This document shows positions 46,346 to 55,453 of a stretch of 64,000 bases of DNA, piece by piece. Both the position numbers and the translations under genes were made by a program. Source of the stretch: JAEUMD01 sp044222395 (GTDB lineage: Bacteria; Pseudomonadota; Alphaproteobacteria; Rhizobiales; Hyphomicrobiaceae). Numbering within the stretch: position 1 is the first letter of the stretch; the number at the start of each line of letters is the position of its first letter. The notes beneath the pieces are model-generated. The model saw only the letters and a list, made by a program, of their open reading frames with translations, searched no databases and was not told where the DNA came from. Location: NCBI GenBank assembly GCA_044222395.1, contig JBGANK010000008.1, positions 20,550-84,549 of the forward strand. Direction: 5' to 3'.

Positions 46346-47389
46346 TCAGCTTCCCTGGCGCTCGAGGTTACTGGCGAGGTCCTTGAGCACGTTGGCGACC
46401 TCGGCCTGCTGCGACGCCTGCTCATCAACCCATTCGCGAACGATCTGCTGTTCGGAGCGCATCTGCGTGATGAGTTGCCCGACGCCGTGCGCCAGGTCGC
46501 GCATCTCCTTGGCCTGCCGCTCCGAAGCGCCAGGATTGGCACCGCCTTCGACCAGCCGCGTGTTGAGTTCTTCGAGCACGCGCTGCATGTCATAAAGCGT
46601 TCCTGCCAGCTGCCGCATGACGACATCGCTGGTGCCCGACGACGAGCCCGGCGTCAGTTCGGTGACGCCCGACAGCCATTCCTCGAGCTCGTTGTAGAAG
46701 CGGTTCTGCGCATGGCTGGCCTGCAGCTCCATGAAACCCAGCACCAGCGAGCCGGCAAGACCGAGCAGCGACGATGAGAATGCCGTGCCCATGCCTTTGA
46801 GCGGCGCTGAAAGTCCGCTCTTCAGATCATCGAACAGGGTCACGGTGTCAGCGCCCTTGGTGTCGATCGTACCGATGGCCTTGCCGACCGATTGGATCGT
46901 GTCGAGCAGTCCCCAGAAGGTGCCGAGCAGGCCCAGGAACACCAATAGGCCGACTAGGTATCGACCGGTATCGCGCGCCTCGTCGAGCCGCGAGCCCAGC
47001 GACTCCATGATCGATGTCATCGACGCCGTCGACAGCGAGATCGAGCCGGTACGGTCGCGCAGCATGGTGGCCATCGGCAGCAGCAGTCGCGGCTTGTGCG
47101 AGATGGCAAGACCCGGGTCGGCGATGCGGAACGCATTGACCCATCGAATCTCGGGATAAAGCCGGATCACTTGGCGAAACGAATAGAGGATTCCGAATGC
47201 GAGCACGCCGATGATGAGGCCGTTGAGCCCTGGGTTGGTCATCACCGATCGAAACAGCTGCTCATGCAGGATCGCGGCGAGAAATCCCACCAGGGTGAGG
47301 AAGATCAACATGCGGATCAGGAACAGGCCTGGCGGGTTGAGCGCGCGGTGCGCCACCGGGACCGCATCAATGTTTCGCGTGCGTGCCAT
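46346..47389 (-). CDS. MotA/TolQ/ExbB-family proton channel protein
   Basis: 347 residues from ATG 47389, chosen because AAGAGGG lies 6 nt upstream. Membrane spans near 25-45, 55-75, 145-165 and 200-220; the third includes YLVGLLVFLGLLGTFWGLLD, the usual MotA/TolQ channel motif. A cytoplasmic helical tail follows. With the MotB-like partner it forms an ion-driven envelope motor of unknown task, a pair widely conserved in Hyphomicrobiales. Confidence 0.88.
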   Translation of the reverse strand: MARTRNIDAVPVAHRALNPPGLFLIRMLIFLTLVGFLAAILHEQLFRSVMTNPGLNGLIIGVLAFGILYSFRQVIRLYPEIRWVNAFRIADPGLAISHKPRLLLPMATMLRDRTGSISLSTASMTSIMESLGSRLDEARDTGRYLVGLLVFLGLLGTFWGLLDTIQSVGKAIGTIDTKGADTVTLFDDLKSGLSAPLKGMGTAFSSSLLGLAGSLVLGFMELQASHAQNRFYNELEEWLSGVTELTPGSSSGTSDVVMRQLAGTLYDMQRVLEELNTRLVEGGANPGASERQAKEMRDLAHGVGQLITQMRSEQQIVREWVDEQASQQAEVANVLKDLASNLERQGS

Positions 47390-47764
47390 GCTCATCCCTC
47401 TTGTCGCGCCGTTTTCCAGCCTGCCTCGGGCTCGTGCGATCGCGTGCGGGGTTTCGATGCAACTCTTGCGTGCTGCGCTGGCGTCAAGTTTACTCTACCT
47501 GGGCTGCACGAGAAACCGGCAACATGCTACGCTGCTTTTTGGCCACAGCAGGGCGGCGGCACATCGCTTCGATCTGATCCAGCCGCAAATCCACAGCCGA
47601 AATCAGGAATCGTCGGCGTTGGACCCGGAATTGTCGCCGGAAGTGCAATGTAGGGCCCGATGGGCCGTGTGGATCCCATCGTCGTCACGGAAGAGCGCCC
47701 GTTCTCGACGCAAGTTGCTTCTCAAAACCCCGCCGATCTCCCGCGGTCTGCGGCGACGATCCAC
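47390..47764. other. Intergenic region between the motor pair and the inositol monophosphatase
   Basis: No gene supported. A short palindrome GGCCCGATGGGCC lies near 47655-47667. It presumably holds the promoter for the minus-strand motor genes. Confidence 0.35.
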
Positions 47765-48568
47765 TCACGCCCGCGTCTCGACCGGACGCAGCAGAGCGAG
47801 CATGCCTTTGTGGATGGCGGGGTTCGCCGTCAGCATCTCGCCCTTGTCGAGCATGCCCTCGCCGCCGGTCAGGTCCGTGCAGATCCCGCCCGCCTCGCGC
47901 ACGATGACGATGCCCGCTGCAAGGTCCCACGGTTGGATGCCGTGCTCCCAGTAGGCGTCGAACCGTCCCGCCGCCGTCCACGCCATGTCGAGTGCGGCCG
48001 AGCCGGTCCGGCGGATGCCCGAAACTTCCATCATCACCAGGTTCATCTCGCTCTTGAACCGCTCCTGGCCGGGACGGCCGCGATGCGGGATGCCGGTTGC
48101 CACAACCGTGTCTGCGAGCGTCTTGCGGGCGGCGACGCGCAGTCGGCGCCGATCGTTGAGGAAAGCGCCACGACCCCTCTCTGCCGCAAACAGTTCGTCG
48201 GAAATTGGATTGTAGATCACTCCGGCGACCATCTGCCCTTCGCGCTCAAGGCCGATCGAGATGCAGAACATCGGGATGCCGTGCAGAAAGTTCGTGGTTC
48301 CATCGAGCGGGTCGACGATCCAGCGATGCGTCTTGTCGCGCCCTTCGACGTAGCCGCGCTCCTCCATCAGGAAACCGTAGTCGGGCCGCGCTTTCGAAAG
48401 TTCCTTGTAGATGATCTCCTCGGCCTTGAGGTCGGCGGCGGAGACGAAGTTGGCAGGGCCTTTGATGGAAACCTGCAGCTGCTCCACTTCGCCGAAGTCG
48501 CGCGTCAGGCTGCGGCCGGCCTTTCTGGCAGCAGCGACCATCACGTTCATCAGGGCAGAAGCGGTCAT
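47765..48568 (-). CDS. suhB: Inositol monophosphatase family protein (SuhB-like)
   Basis: 267 residues. Metal-site motifs EERGYVEG (a Glu pair), VDPLDGTTNFLHG and PWDLAAGIVIVREAGG are intact. The family hydrolyses inositol monophosphate and related sugar or nucleotide phosphates; in bacteria SuhB also acts in rRNA antitermination. ATG 48568 is preceded by AAAGG. Confidence 0.9.
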   Translation of the reverse strand: MTASALMNVMVAAARKAGRSLTRDFGEVEQLQVSIKGPANFVSAADLKAEEIIYKELSKARPDYGFLMEERGYVEGRDKTHRWIVDPLDGTTNFLHGIPMFCISIGLEREGQMVAGVIYNPISDELFAAERGRGAFLNDRRRLRVAARKTLADTVVATGIPHRGRPGQERFKSEMNLVMMEVSGIRRTGSAALDMAWTAAGRFDAYWEHGIQPWDLAAGIVIVREAGGICTDLTGGEGMLDKGEMLTANPAIHKGMLALLRPVETRA

Positions 48569-48808
48569 GAAAGGCCTTTCCCTCGTGCGGCGGGTCATCC
48601 CGATGCGGCAACAGCGCGTCGCCGCAAGTCGCTGCAACCCGCAACAGAAACATCATCGGAATTCCGTGCAGGACGGGCGTTGGCCTACCCCGTTCACCGC
48701 CCCATGGCAAGCCGCAGCAGGCAGGGTGCGGCGAGCCATCGCTAAGCCGATCGGCAGTCCTGCACGCCGCCATGCCACGATTCTAGCGATCGGCGAACGC
48801 CACTGGGG

Positions 48809-50176
48809 TCACTCTGCCGCGACCGGCGGCAACTGCTCCAGCGATGCGGAGAGCGCAGCCGCGTCGTAGTCGCGGTCCTCCAGTTTGCCGGCCAGATAGT
48901 CGGTATAGGCCTGCATGTCGAAGTGGCCGTGGCCGGACAGGTTGAACAGGATCGTCGGCGACGTGCCCGCTTCGCGTGCCGCGATCGCCTCGTCGACGGC
49001 CGCGCGCACGGCGTGTGTCGATTCCGGCGCCGGCACGATGCCCTCCGCGCGTGCGAACATGAGGCCGGCCTCGAAGCACGGGTTCTGGTGATAGGCGCGC
49101 GCCTCGATGAGGCCCTTCTCCTTGGCATAGCTGACCAGCGGTGCCATGCCGTGATAACGCAGGCCACCGGCATGGAATCCGGGCGGCATGAACGTCGAGC
49201 CCAGCGTGTGCATCTTGGTCAGCGGCGTCAGATGCCCGGTGTCGCCGAAGTCGTAGGCATAGCGCCCGCGTGTCAGCGTCGGGCACGCGGCCGGCTCGAC
49301 CGCGATGGCGCGCACGTTGTGTCCGCCGCGCAGTTTCTCGCCCAGGAACGGGAAGGCGATGCCGGCGAAGTTGGAGCCGCCGCCCGCGCAGCCGATGACG
49401 ATGTCGGGATAGGCGCCGGCCTGCTGCATCTGCTCGATCGCCTCGATGCCGATCACGGTCTGGTGCAGCAGCACGTGATTGAGCACGCTGCCGAGCGCAT
49501 ATTTTGTGTCGGGGTTCTTGGCCGCCACTTCGACCGCCTCCGAGATGGCGATGCCGAGGCTGCCGTTGCTGTCGGGCGTGGCCGCGAGGATGGCACGACC
49601 GGCATCTGTCTCATCGCTCGGACTGGCGACGCAGCGCGCGCCGTACGTTTCCATCAGCGCCCGCCTGTAGGGCTTCTGGTTATAGGAAACCTTGACCATG
49701 TAGACCTTGACGTCGAGACCGAACACCGCGCCAGCGAACGCGAGTGACGAGCCCCACTGCCCGGCGCCCGTCTCGGTGGAAAGCTTGGTCACGCCTTCGG
49801 CCTTGTTGTAGTAGGCCTGCGCGACGGCCGTGTTGGGCTTGTGGCTTCCGGCCGGACTGACGCCTTCGTACTTGTAGAAGATGCGCGCCGATGTCTTGAG
49901 CGCCTGCTCCAGGCGGCGCGCCCTGTAGAGAGGCGTCGGCCGCCACAGCTTGTAGATGTCCCGCACCGGCTCGGGGATCTCGATCTCGCGCTCTGCCGAC
50001 ACCTCCTGCATGATGAGCGCCATGGGAAACAGCGGCGCCAGTTCGGCGGGCCCGATCGGCTGGCCGGTGCCCGGATGCAGGGGCGGCGGCAGCCCCGGCA
50101 GGTCGGCAGCGATATTGTACCAGGTGCGTGGGATGCGATCCTCGCCGAGCAGGTATTTGAAGGTATCGTTGCTCAT
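48809..50176 (-). CDS. trpB2: Tryptophan synthase beta-like protein, TrpB2 type
   Basis: 455 residues, longer than standard TrpB and matching TrpB2: start FKYLLGEDRIPRTWYNI, the PLP-Lys segment SPAGSHKPNTAVAQAYY, phosphate loop CAGGGSNFAG, and SGHGHFDMQAY at the C-terminus. TrpB2 condenses free indole or other substrates with serine; here no trpA is adjacent, so an indole-salvage role is more likely than main-pathway Trp synthesis. Confidence 0.92.
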   Translation of the reverse strand: MSNDTFKYLLGEDRIPRTWYNIAADLPGLPPPLHPGTGQPIGPAELAPLFPMALIMQEVSAEREIEIPEPVRDIYKLWRPTPLYRARRLEQALKTSARIFYKYEGVSPAGSHKPNTAVAQAYYNKAEGVTKLSTETGAGQWGSSLAFAGAVFGLDVKVYMVKVSYNQKPYRRALMETYGARCVASPSDETDAGRAILAATPDSNGSLGIAISEAVEVAAKNPDTKYALGSVLNHVLLHQTVIGIEAIEQMQQAGAYPDIVIGCAGGGSNFAGIAFPFLGEKLRGGHNVRAIAVEPAACPTLTRGRYAYDFGDTGHLTPLTKMHTLGSTFMPPGFHAGGLRYHGMAPLVSYAKEKGLIEARAYHQNPCFEAGLMFARAEGIVPAPESTHAVRAAVDEAIAAREAGTSPTILFNLSGHGHFDMQAYTDYLAGKLEDRDYDAAALSASLEQLPPVAAE

Positions 50177-50466
50177 CGTGGGGTCTCCTCGCCAGGCGAA
50201 TTGTTTTTTCGATCTCGCTTGTCTTGTTTGTAACGAGCGCGTTTATAGCCCGGCCGGCAACAGGCCACTTGCTGCCGGTCAAGCATTGAAAGCATTCAAT
50301 ATCAGCTTTGATCGCGTTGACGAGCCCTTCTGAGACGCGCGCTCAGACAAGACCTCCCTACGCGCGGCCGGACACCGCCGTGACGGCCGGCATCAATCCC
50401 TAGAGCTGAGGTGAAGATTTTCCACCGCACGCAATTCGAGCACGGTTAGAGTCTGAGCGGCTGAGA

Positions 50467-50486
50467 TGGAACCACTTATGGTTCCA
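50467..50486. repeat. Short perfect hairpin
   Basis: TGGAACCA (50467-50474), loop CTTA, TGGTTCCA (50479-50486). It is in the 558-bp gene-free region 50177-50734 that also carries two larger palindromes. Terminator, operator or repeat unit cannot be distinguished. Confidence 0.4.
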
Positions 50487-50570
50487 GCGTAGGCGTGATT
50501 GAGACTCTCGAACAAGGGCTTAGAGCAGGCCACAGCAGCATGCGTGATGCCGCGAAGGTCGGCACTGCTC

Positions 50571-50648
50571 TAGTGTGGCGTCGCGCCTTAATTGACCTGT
50601 CCGGGCGGCAAGCTATTCGTCAATTAAGGCGCGATGAACGCCACACTA
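50571..50648. repeat. Long palindromic repeat, element A
   Basis: The left arm 50571-50596 starts TAGTGTGGCGT and ends CTTAATTGAC. The right arm 50619-50648 is its exact reverse complement except for a 4-nt insertion (ATGA, 50633-50636 region). The loop is 22 nt. The layout matches element B directly downstream, in reversed orientation. There is no coding content. Confidence 0.8.
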
Positions 50649-50662
50649 AGTTGATGATTTCT

Positions 50663-50738
50663 CTAGTGGCCCTTATGTCGCGCCTAAATCGTCAACGGTT
50701 CCGGCCTACCCAGCGATTTAGGCGCGACGGGCCACTAG
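50663..50738. repeat. Long palindromic repeat, element B
   Basis: The left arm 50663-50691 begins CTAGTGGCCC, has the extra 4 nt TTAT, and continues GTCGCGCCTAAATCG; the right arm 50714-50738 is its perfect reverse complement without the 4 nt. It shares with element A the CTAGTG ends, the CGCGCCT core and a 4-nt one-arm bulge, although the base pairs differ in several places. The right end overlaps the stop codon of the small membrane protein gene at 50735. Confidence 0.8.
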
Positions 50739-50962
50739 GTTGGTGGCCCAAAGTAGTGCATCAGGATGACCCACCATCCCGCGAAGGCAACGAAGCCAGC
50801 AGCGATCGACACGCCGCGCAGGCCCGCGATCTCGAAGATTGCCTTCATCTTCCTGTCGTGCAGTATGATCTCGCCCTGGCTGCGCGCGACGTAATAGACG
50901 ATCAAGCCAATGGTGATGCCCAGGACTGCCGCAATCGCTGCAAGAATGATTGCCGTTTGCAT
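50735..50962 (-). CDS. Small two-span membrane protein
   Basis: 75 residues from ATG 50962, with GGAGG(GG) 8 nt upstream. Spans: TAIILAAIAAVLGITIGLIV and VSIAAGFVAFAGWWVILMHY, separated by a charged linker (DRKMKAIFE). No recognised function. The stop lies in a large palindrome that may act as its terminator. Confidence 0.65.
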   Translation of the reverse strand: MQTAIILAAIAAVLGITIGLIVYYVARSQGEIILHDRKMKAIFEIAGLRGVSIAAGFVAFAGWWVILMHYFGPPT

Positions 50963-51181
50963 GGTGATGCCCCTCCGCTGCTCGAATGTGATGCCTAACA
51001 CACCCGACGCAGCAGCCTCAACGTCCGCCATCTGTGCGAAGACTCACATCGTCTCTCCCGTTCGCATTCGCAGCGGAACTTCGGCCTGAAGGAAGGGGTT
51101 TCTACTCACGGGGTTCATTGCGGAGAAGCCGCCGGAGGCTGCCCGCACGAAGCAATTCGCTGCATCTGGATGCGTGCCCGC

Positions 51182-51634
51182 CTACCCTTCCAGCGCCTTC
51201 TGCACCGCCTTGGCGATATCCTGGGTCGGCATCTTGACGTAGTCGGCGGCGATCTCCTTCACCACGCAGGACCGCGTCGCAGAGCCGATAATCTTCCTCG
51301 CCGTGCCGAGCGCCACTGGCGGCGCGACCAGCACGATCTTCTCAAACGCGCCCTTGGCGGCGTGCCGTTCCAGCGCGTCCATCACCTCGGCAATGAACCT
51401 GTCCTCGGCGCGCTGGTGCAGGTCGGGCGCTTCCATCGAAGACTTGTGCGGTCCGCTCATGTCGTTCATGCGGCCGGGCCGGTCACGGCCCTGCTCGTGG
51501 GTGAAAGGATTCTCCTCCGCCACTATCGTTCGCAGGACCTTGAGGCGTGGCACGAGCGCAGTTCCCTCATTGACCATGACGATGGCCTTGGCTCCGTCGA
51601 GCACTGCGATCCACATGTTCTGGGCTAGCTTCAT
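51182..51634 (-). CDS. Host attachment family protein (BaeRF-like)
   Basis: 150 residues from ATG 51634, with GGGAG 8 nt upstream. MWIAVLDGAKAIVMVNEG at the N-terminus, ENPFTHEQGRDRPGRMND in the middle and KIVLVAPPVALGTARKII near the end identify the 'host attachment protein' family, related to archaeal release-factor-like (eRF1 domain 2) folds. The biochemical role is unknown; the name comes from Agrobacterium. Confidence 0.85.
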   Translation of the reverse strand: MKLAQNMWIAVLDGAKAIVMVNEGTALVPRLKVLRTIVAEENPFTHEQGRDRPGRMNDMSGPHKSSMEAPDLHQRAEDRFIAEVMDALERHAAKGAFEKIVLVAPPVALGTARKIIGSATRSCVVKEIAADYVKMPTQDIAKAVQKALEG

Positions 51635-51684
51635 GTCGTCATCTCCCAAATTGTCTTGCTGTTGTTGCTTCCATTCCAAGGTGA

Positions 51685-51742
51685 TGATCGAGAAGTCCGC
51701 TCCAATCGTTGCTGCCGGGTTGATAGGCGGACTTCTCGATCA
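51685..51742. repeat. Palindromic repeat, 16-bp arms
   Basis: TGATCGAGAAGTCCGC (51685-51700) is perfectly inverted at 51727-51742 around a 26-nt loop. The right side continues CGACACTAG, sharing the CACTAG end of element B at 50.7 kb. It lies just upstream of the minus-strand host attachment gene. Confidence 0.6.
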
Positions 51743-52267
51743 CGACACTAGGTTTGAATTCCGGATTGGGTTTGCGGCGGCGCAAGCAAGGCACGAACTT
51801 GGTCTTCAGACTGCGGCGGGCACTCAATTTTGAGGGGTGCCATCCAACTGCCGGCTGTCGCCCCTGCCTTGCCGCCGGCACCAACCGGGGAGACGCCGCG
51901 CCGCACCCTTGTGTGCTGCCGCACGAGTTGGGCCTGCAATGCCGCTGAATTGGCGTGCGCTTGAGGCGGTTTTCGATCTTTGAGCGGGCACATTGTGGGT
52001 GAGCCAATTCTCATCTTGAAGATAACGTTAATCTGCCCACATAGCGACGTATCGAGTTGGGCGGGGGTGTTGGCGGTAATTATCCATATGAATTCATTGG
52101 ATTTATTTTGAGTCAGGATCAACCGCCGCGGCGGTGTTGTCCTGTTGGGAGTCGGCAAGTGCCGGAGCCGGAACCGCAGCGGACTTCGAATTTTATACAG
52201 TTTGGCCATATGTCGTTAACGCCGCTTCGCTAGGCTCAAGCCGCGTGCTGAATAGGGCCAATAGCAT
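51743..52267. other. Intergenic region, no gene supported
   Basis: The open frames here lack codon structure or family motifs. The stretch 52060-52130 is clearly more AT-rich than its surroundings (TTATCCATATGAATTCATTG) and could hold a promoter for the gene at 52268. Confidence 0.35.
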
Positions 52268-53167
52268 ATGGATTCCATGCTCAAGACGATGCTCGAGTGC
52301 GGCATCGATCAGACCGAAATCCTGGTTTCGGCCTATCGCGATGAACATGGGTATCATGCCGAGACCGTGCTAGGGGCAACCGGCGCGCTGCTTGGGCACG
52401 CCATCCAAGCGAGCGCCTATGCCATGGCGGCAAACGGCGGCGCGGCGGTTACCGAATTCGAGCGCCAGACCAATCCGCCGTTCGGCAAGTTCGTCAACTG
52501 CAGCGATCGCATCAGTGTCTTCACCCAGTCGGAGCTGCCTTTCCTTCTGACGGTCGCCAAACAGCTCAACTGGTTTTCGCCGGAAGCTGCTCCCGACATG
52601 CAGAAGGTGATCGCGGGGATCGTCGAGCAGGTGGGCGGCGAGTGGTTTCCGCGTCTCAGTGTGCCTTCCGACCACATGCCGCGCGACTGGTCGCCTGACG
52701 CGGTGCCGCGCTTCCGCACCGACATGCGCGCCTGCCTCCACCGGCACAAGCTGCCCGTCAATGTCTGCGAAGTGCTGTGCCTGGCGCTGGCACTCGGCTA
52801 TCAGGTGGCCGATAACAAGGACAAGCTCGATCCAGAGATCGGCCTCAGGATCGGGCTCGAGATGGCTATTGCAACAGCCAACATCGGCAACCTCAATCGT
52901 CCTTATGTGCTTGAAGCCCATGACGAGCACGACGTCATCAACAGCGCGATCCTGCGCAGCGAAGACATGACGGCAGAAGCAATGATCGGGGCAAGTGGAG
53001 CGGATAAGCGCGTCGAGGAGCCCGTCGAAGAGATGGTGCTTGCCGCTCAAGTCGCGACCGAGGGCGAAGCAGCCGAAATGCTCGAAGATGGCGGCCTTCC
53101 ACGCATTTCCAGACTGGCGGCGCCACGACGCGCAAAACCGGCGTTCGGAAAGCGGCAATTCGGCTGA
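52268..53167 (+). CDS. Hypothetical protein
   Basis: 299 residues, soluble, mostly helical, with an acidic C-terminal third and a basic final tail (RRAKPAFGKRQ). Starts at ATG 52268 (ATG 52277 possible); no strong ribosome site. It carries several scattered Cys (LECGID, KFVNCSD, VCEVLC) but no recognisable motif. Codon usage resembles its neighbours. I do not recognise the family. Confidence 0.65.
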   Translation: MDSMLKTMLECGIDQTEILVSAYRDEHGYHAETVLGATGALLGHAIQASAYAMAANGGAAVTEFERQTNPPFGKFVNCSDRISVFTQSELPFLLTVAKQLNWFSPEAAPDMQKVIAGIVEQVGGEWFPRLSVPSDHMPRDWSPDAVPRFRTDMRACLHRHKLPVNVCEVLCLALALGYQVADNKDKLDPEIGLRIGLEMAIATANIGNLNRPYVLEAHDEHDVINSAILRSEDMTAEAMIGASGADKRVEEPVEEMVLAAQVATEGEAAEMLEDGGLPRISRLAAPRRAKPAFGKRQFG

Positions 53168-53582
53168 CACGACGCGTCCGGCCTTCAGTTGCATCGGCGA
53201 TGCACTGCACACTTCTGACTTCACATCTCCGCTGAGGGTTGCCGTCACATTCCGAGATGCTCGGAACGCGCGTCCGACCACTGCTTCGTATCGCGCTTTA
53301 TGCATATGCGGCCGGAGCATTTCGATTCTTCCAAGCATCCGTCAAAGTGGAGAAACGCCGTCTCCACTGCCAGGAGCCTGCCCACTCCGAGGCATTCCAT
53401 GGAACCCATGCTGCTGCGGTGCGCCTTCGAAGGCGTATGGTTCTCAGAAGGTATGAAGCGCCGACGTTGTTGGAATTCCAGAAATGATTTTGCTATTTTC
53501 TTTGTTATTTTTGCACATTGTAGAATTTTTTTTCATGTTGGGCTAACAAGGTGGCGGACATGCTGCGCTGCCGAAACGCCTC
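53168..53582. other. Intergenic region upstream of cysJ
   Basis: No gene supported. Positions about 53480-53545 are strikingly AT-rich (GATTTTGCTATTTTCTTTG and following T-runs), a likely promoter and regulator-binding zone for cysJIH. No clear sigma-70 hexamer pair can be fixed. Confidence 0.45.
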
Positions 53583-55433
53583 ATGCAGCCGCCAGCAGAG
53601 GTCCGCAACGTGACCCAATCGCGGATTGCCAACATGACCCAACTCGCCCTCGTTCCCAGCTCCGCACCGTTCTCCGGCGATGAAATCGCTGCGCTCAACA
53701 CAGTCGTCGGGCGCTCCAGTCCCGAGCAGCGCGCTTGGTTGTCGGGGTTCCTTGCCGGTCTTGAAGCGCGCTCGCGGGACATGCGCTCGCCAGAGCCTCG
53801 CCCGGCTGTAGCGGCGGCTCCCGCGGCGCGGATTCCGATCACGATCGTCTATGCGAGCGAGTCGGGCAATGCCGAAGGGCTGGCGCTCGGTGCAAAGTCG
53901 GCTGCGGCGAAGCAAGGCTTCGATGCGCGCGTGCATGACATGGCCGATCTTGAAGTCGGTCATCTGGTGAAAGCGAAAAACGTGCTGGTGTTCGCTTCGA
54001 CGTGGGGCGAGGGCGAGCCACCGCAACGTGCTGCTGACTTCGTGCAGATGTTGTTGAGCGATGCTGCGCCGCGCCTCGATGGCGTCCGCTTCGCCGTGCT
54101 GGCACTAGGTGACAGCGCCTACGCAAATTTCTGCGAAACCGGCCGGCAGATCGACGAGCGGCTGGCGGCGCTCGGCGCCATCCGGATCAACGACCGCGTC
54201 GATCTTGACCTCGACTTCTCTGCTCATGCACCGCGTTGGACCACGAAGACGCTCGAGTTGCTGAGGCCAGCCGACGCTTCGGCATCGGGCAGCGTCGTGC
54301 ACGTGGCGTTCCAGGCAAATGACGATGCCCGCATTGCAGGCACGGAGGCCTTCTCGGAGGCAAGGCCGCTCGAGGCGGAGATTACAGGCCTCGTCAATCT
54401 CAACGGCAGCGGCTCGACGCGCGAGACCTGGCATGTCGAAATGGCGACGGAGGCCGCAGGCTATGCCTACGAGCCCGGCGATGCAATCGCGGTTGTACCT
54501 GAGAATGATTCAGAGCTCGTTGCGCGGCTCCTGGAGGCAACCGGCCTCGATGATAGCGCGGGGCTCGGCGAGCATCTGCGGCAGGCTGCCGACATCACGA
54601 CGCTGTCGCGCACGTTAACGCAGAAGTATGCGGCGCTGACCGGCCGTGCCGACGTGGCGGAGCTGGCTGCCGATGCCCAGCAGTTCCAGGCGTTCGCGGG
54701 GGACCGGCAGCTCGTCGACCTGTTCAAGGCTTATCCCGGCAAGCTCAGCGCGGCGGATCTCAAGGGTCTGCTGCGCCCCCTGCCCGCTCGCCTCTATTCG
54801 GTGGCGTCGAGCCCGCGCGCACATCAAGGCGAGACGCATGTCTTGATCGGCGCGGTGCGCTGGCAATCGCATGGGCTCGACCGGCGCGGCGTCGCCTCGA
54901 CCTTCATCGCCGACCGCCGCAAGTTGGGTGATGCACTCAAGGTTTACGTCAAGACCAACCGGCATTTCCGACTGCCGCAGGATCAGCAGCGCCCGGTCAT
55001 CATGATCGGCGCCGGCACGGGCATCGCGCCGTTCCGCGGCTTCGTCGCCGATCGCGCTGCGCAAGGCGCCAAGGGCGGCAACTGGCTGATCTTCGGAGAG
55101 CGCAACTTCACCAACGATTTTCTCTACCAGCTGGAGTGGCAGGAGCATCTGGCGTCCGGTGCATTGACGCGACTCGACCTCGCCTTCTCGCGCGACCAGC
55201 CGGAGAAGATCTACGTGCAGCATCGCCTATGGGACGCGCGCGAGGACCTGCGGCGCTGGATCGGCGACGGGGCGCATGTCTACGTCTGCGGCTGCGAGAA
55301 GGGTTTGTGGCGCGATGTCGATGCGACGCTGGCGCGGATCCTGTCCGAGGCTGCTGGCGGCGACATCGAGGCGGGCAAGGCCGAGCTCGCATCGCTCGCC
55401 AAGGCCGGCCGCTATCAGCGCGACGTCTATTGA
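53583..55433 (+). CDS. cysJ: Sulfite reductase flavoprotein, alpha component
   Basis: About 616 residues (start 53583; an ATG at 53634 is possible). Diflavin reductase: flavodoxin-like FMN domain from ITIVYASESGNAEG with FASTWGEGEPP; FAD domain with RLYSVASSP; NADPH domain with IGAGTGIAPFRGF, and the closing CGCEKGLWRDVDATL and YQRDVY. It passes electrons from NADPH to the CysI hemoprotein. First gene of cysJIH, 20 nt before cysI. Confidence 0.93.
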   Translation: MQPPAEVRNVTQSRIANMTQLALVPSSAPFSGDEIAALNTVVGRSSPEQRAWLSGFLAGLEARSRDMRSPEPRPAVAAAPAARIPITIVYASESGNAEGLALGAKSAAAKQGFDARVHDMADLEVGHLVKAKNVLVFASTWGEGEPPQRAADFVQMLLSDAAPRLDGVRFAVLALGDSAYANFCETGRQIDERLAALGAIRINDRVDLDLDFSAHAPRWTTKTLELLRPADASASGSVVHVAFQANDDARIAGTEAFSEARPLEAEITGLVNLNGSGSTRETWHVEMATEAAGYAYEPGDAIAVVPENDSELVARLLEATGLDDSAGLGEHLRQAADITTLSRTLTQKYAALTGRADVAELAADAQQFQAFAGDRQLVDLFKAYPGKLSAADLKGLLRPLPARLYSVASSPRAHQGETHVLIGAVRWQSHGLDRRGVASTFIADRRKLGDALKVYVKTNRHFRLPQDQQRPVIMIGAGTGIAPFRGFVADRAAQGAKGGNWLIFGERNFTNDFLYQLEWQEHLASGALTRLDLAFSRDQPEKIYVQHRLWDAREDLRRWIGDGAHVYVCGCEKGLWRDVDATLARILSEAAGGDIEAGKAELASLAKAGRYQRDVY

Positions 55434-55453
55434 TCGGATGGAGACCCAATCCC

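Noticed and set aside
45315..47389. Zorya-type anti-phage system (ZorA/ZorB-like pair)
   Set aside because: A MotA-like and a MotB-like gene are present, but no ZorC, ZorD or ZorE is adjacent; the neighbours are pilus-like proteins and an inositol monophosphatase. The pair matches a housekeeping envelope pair of Hyphomicrobiales better.
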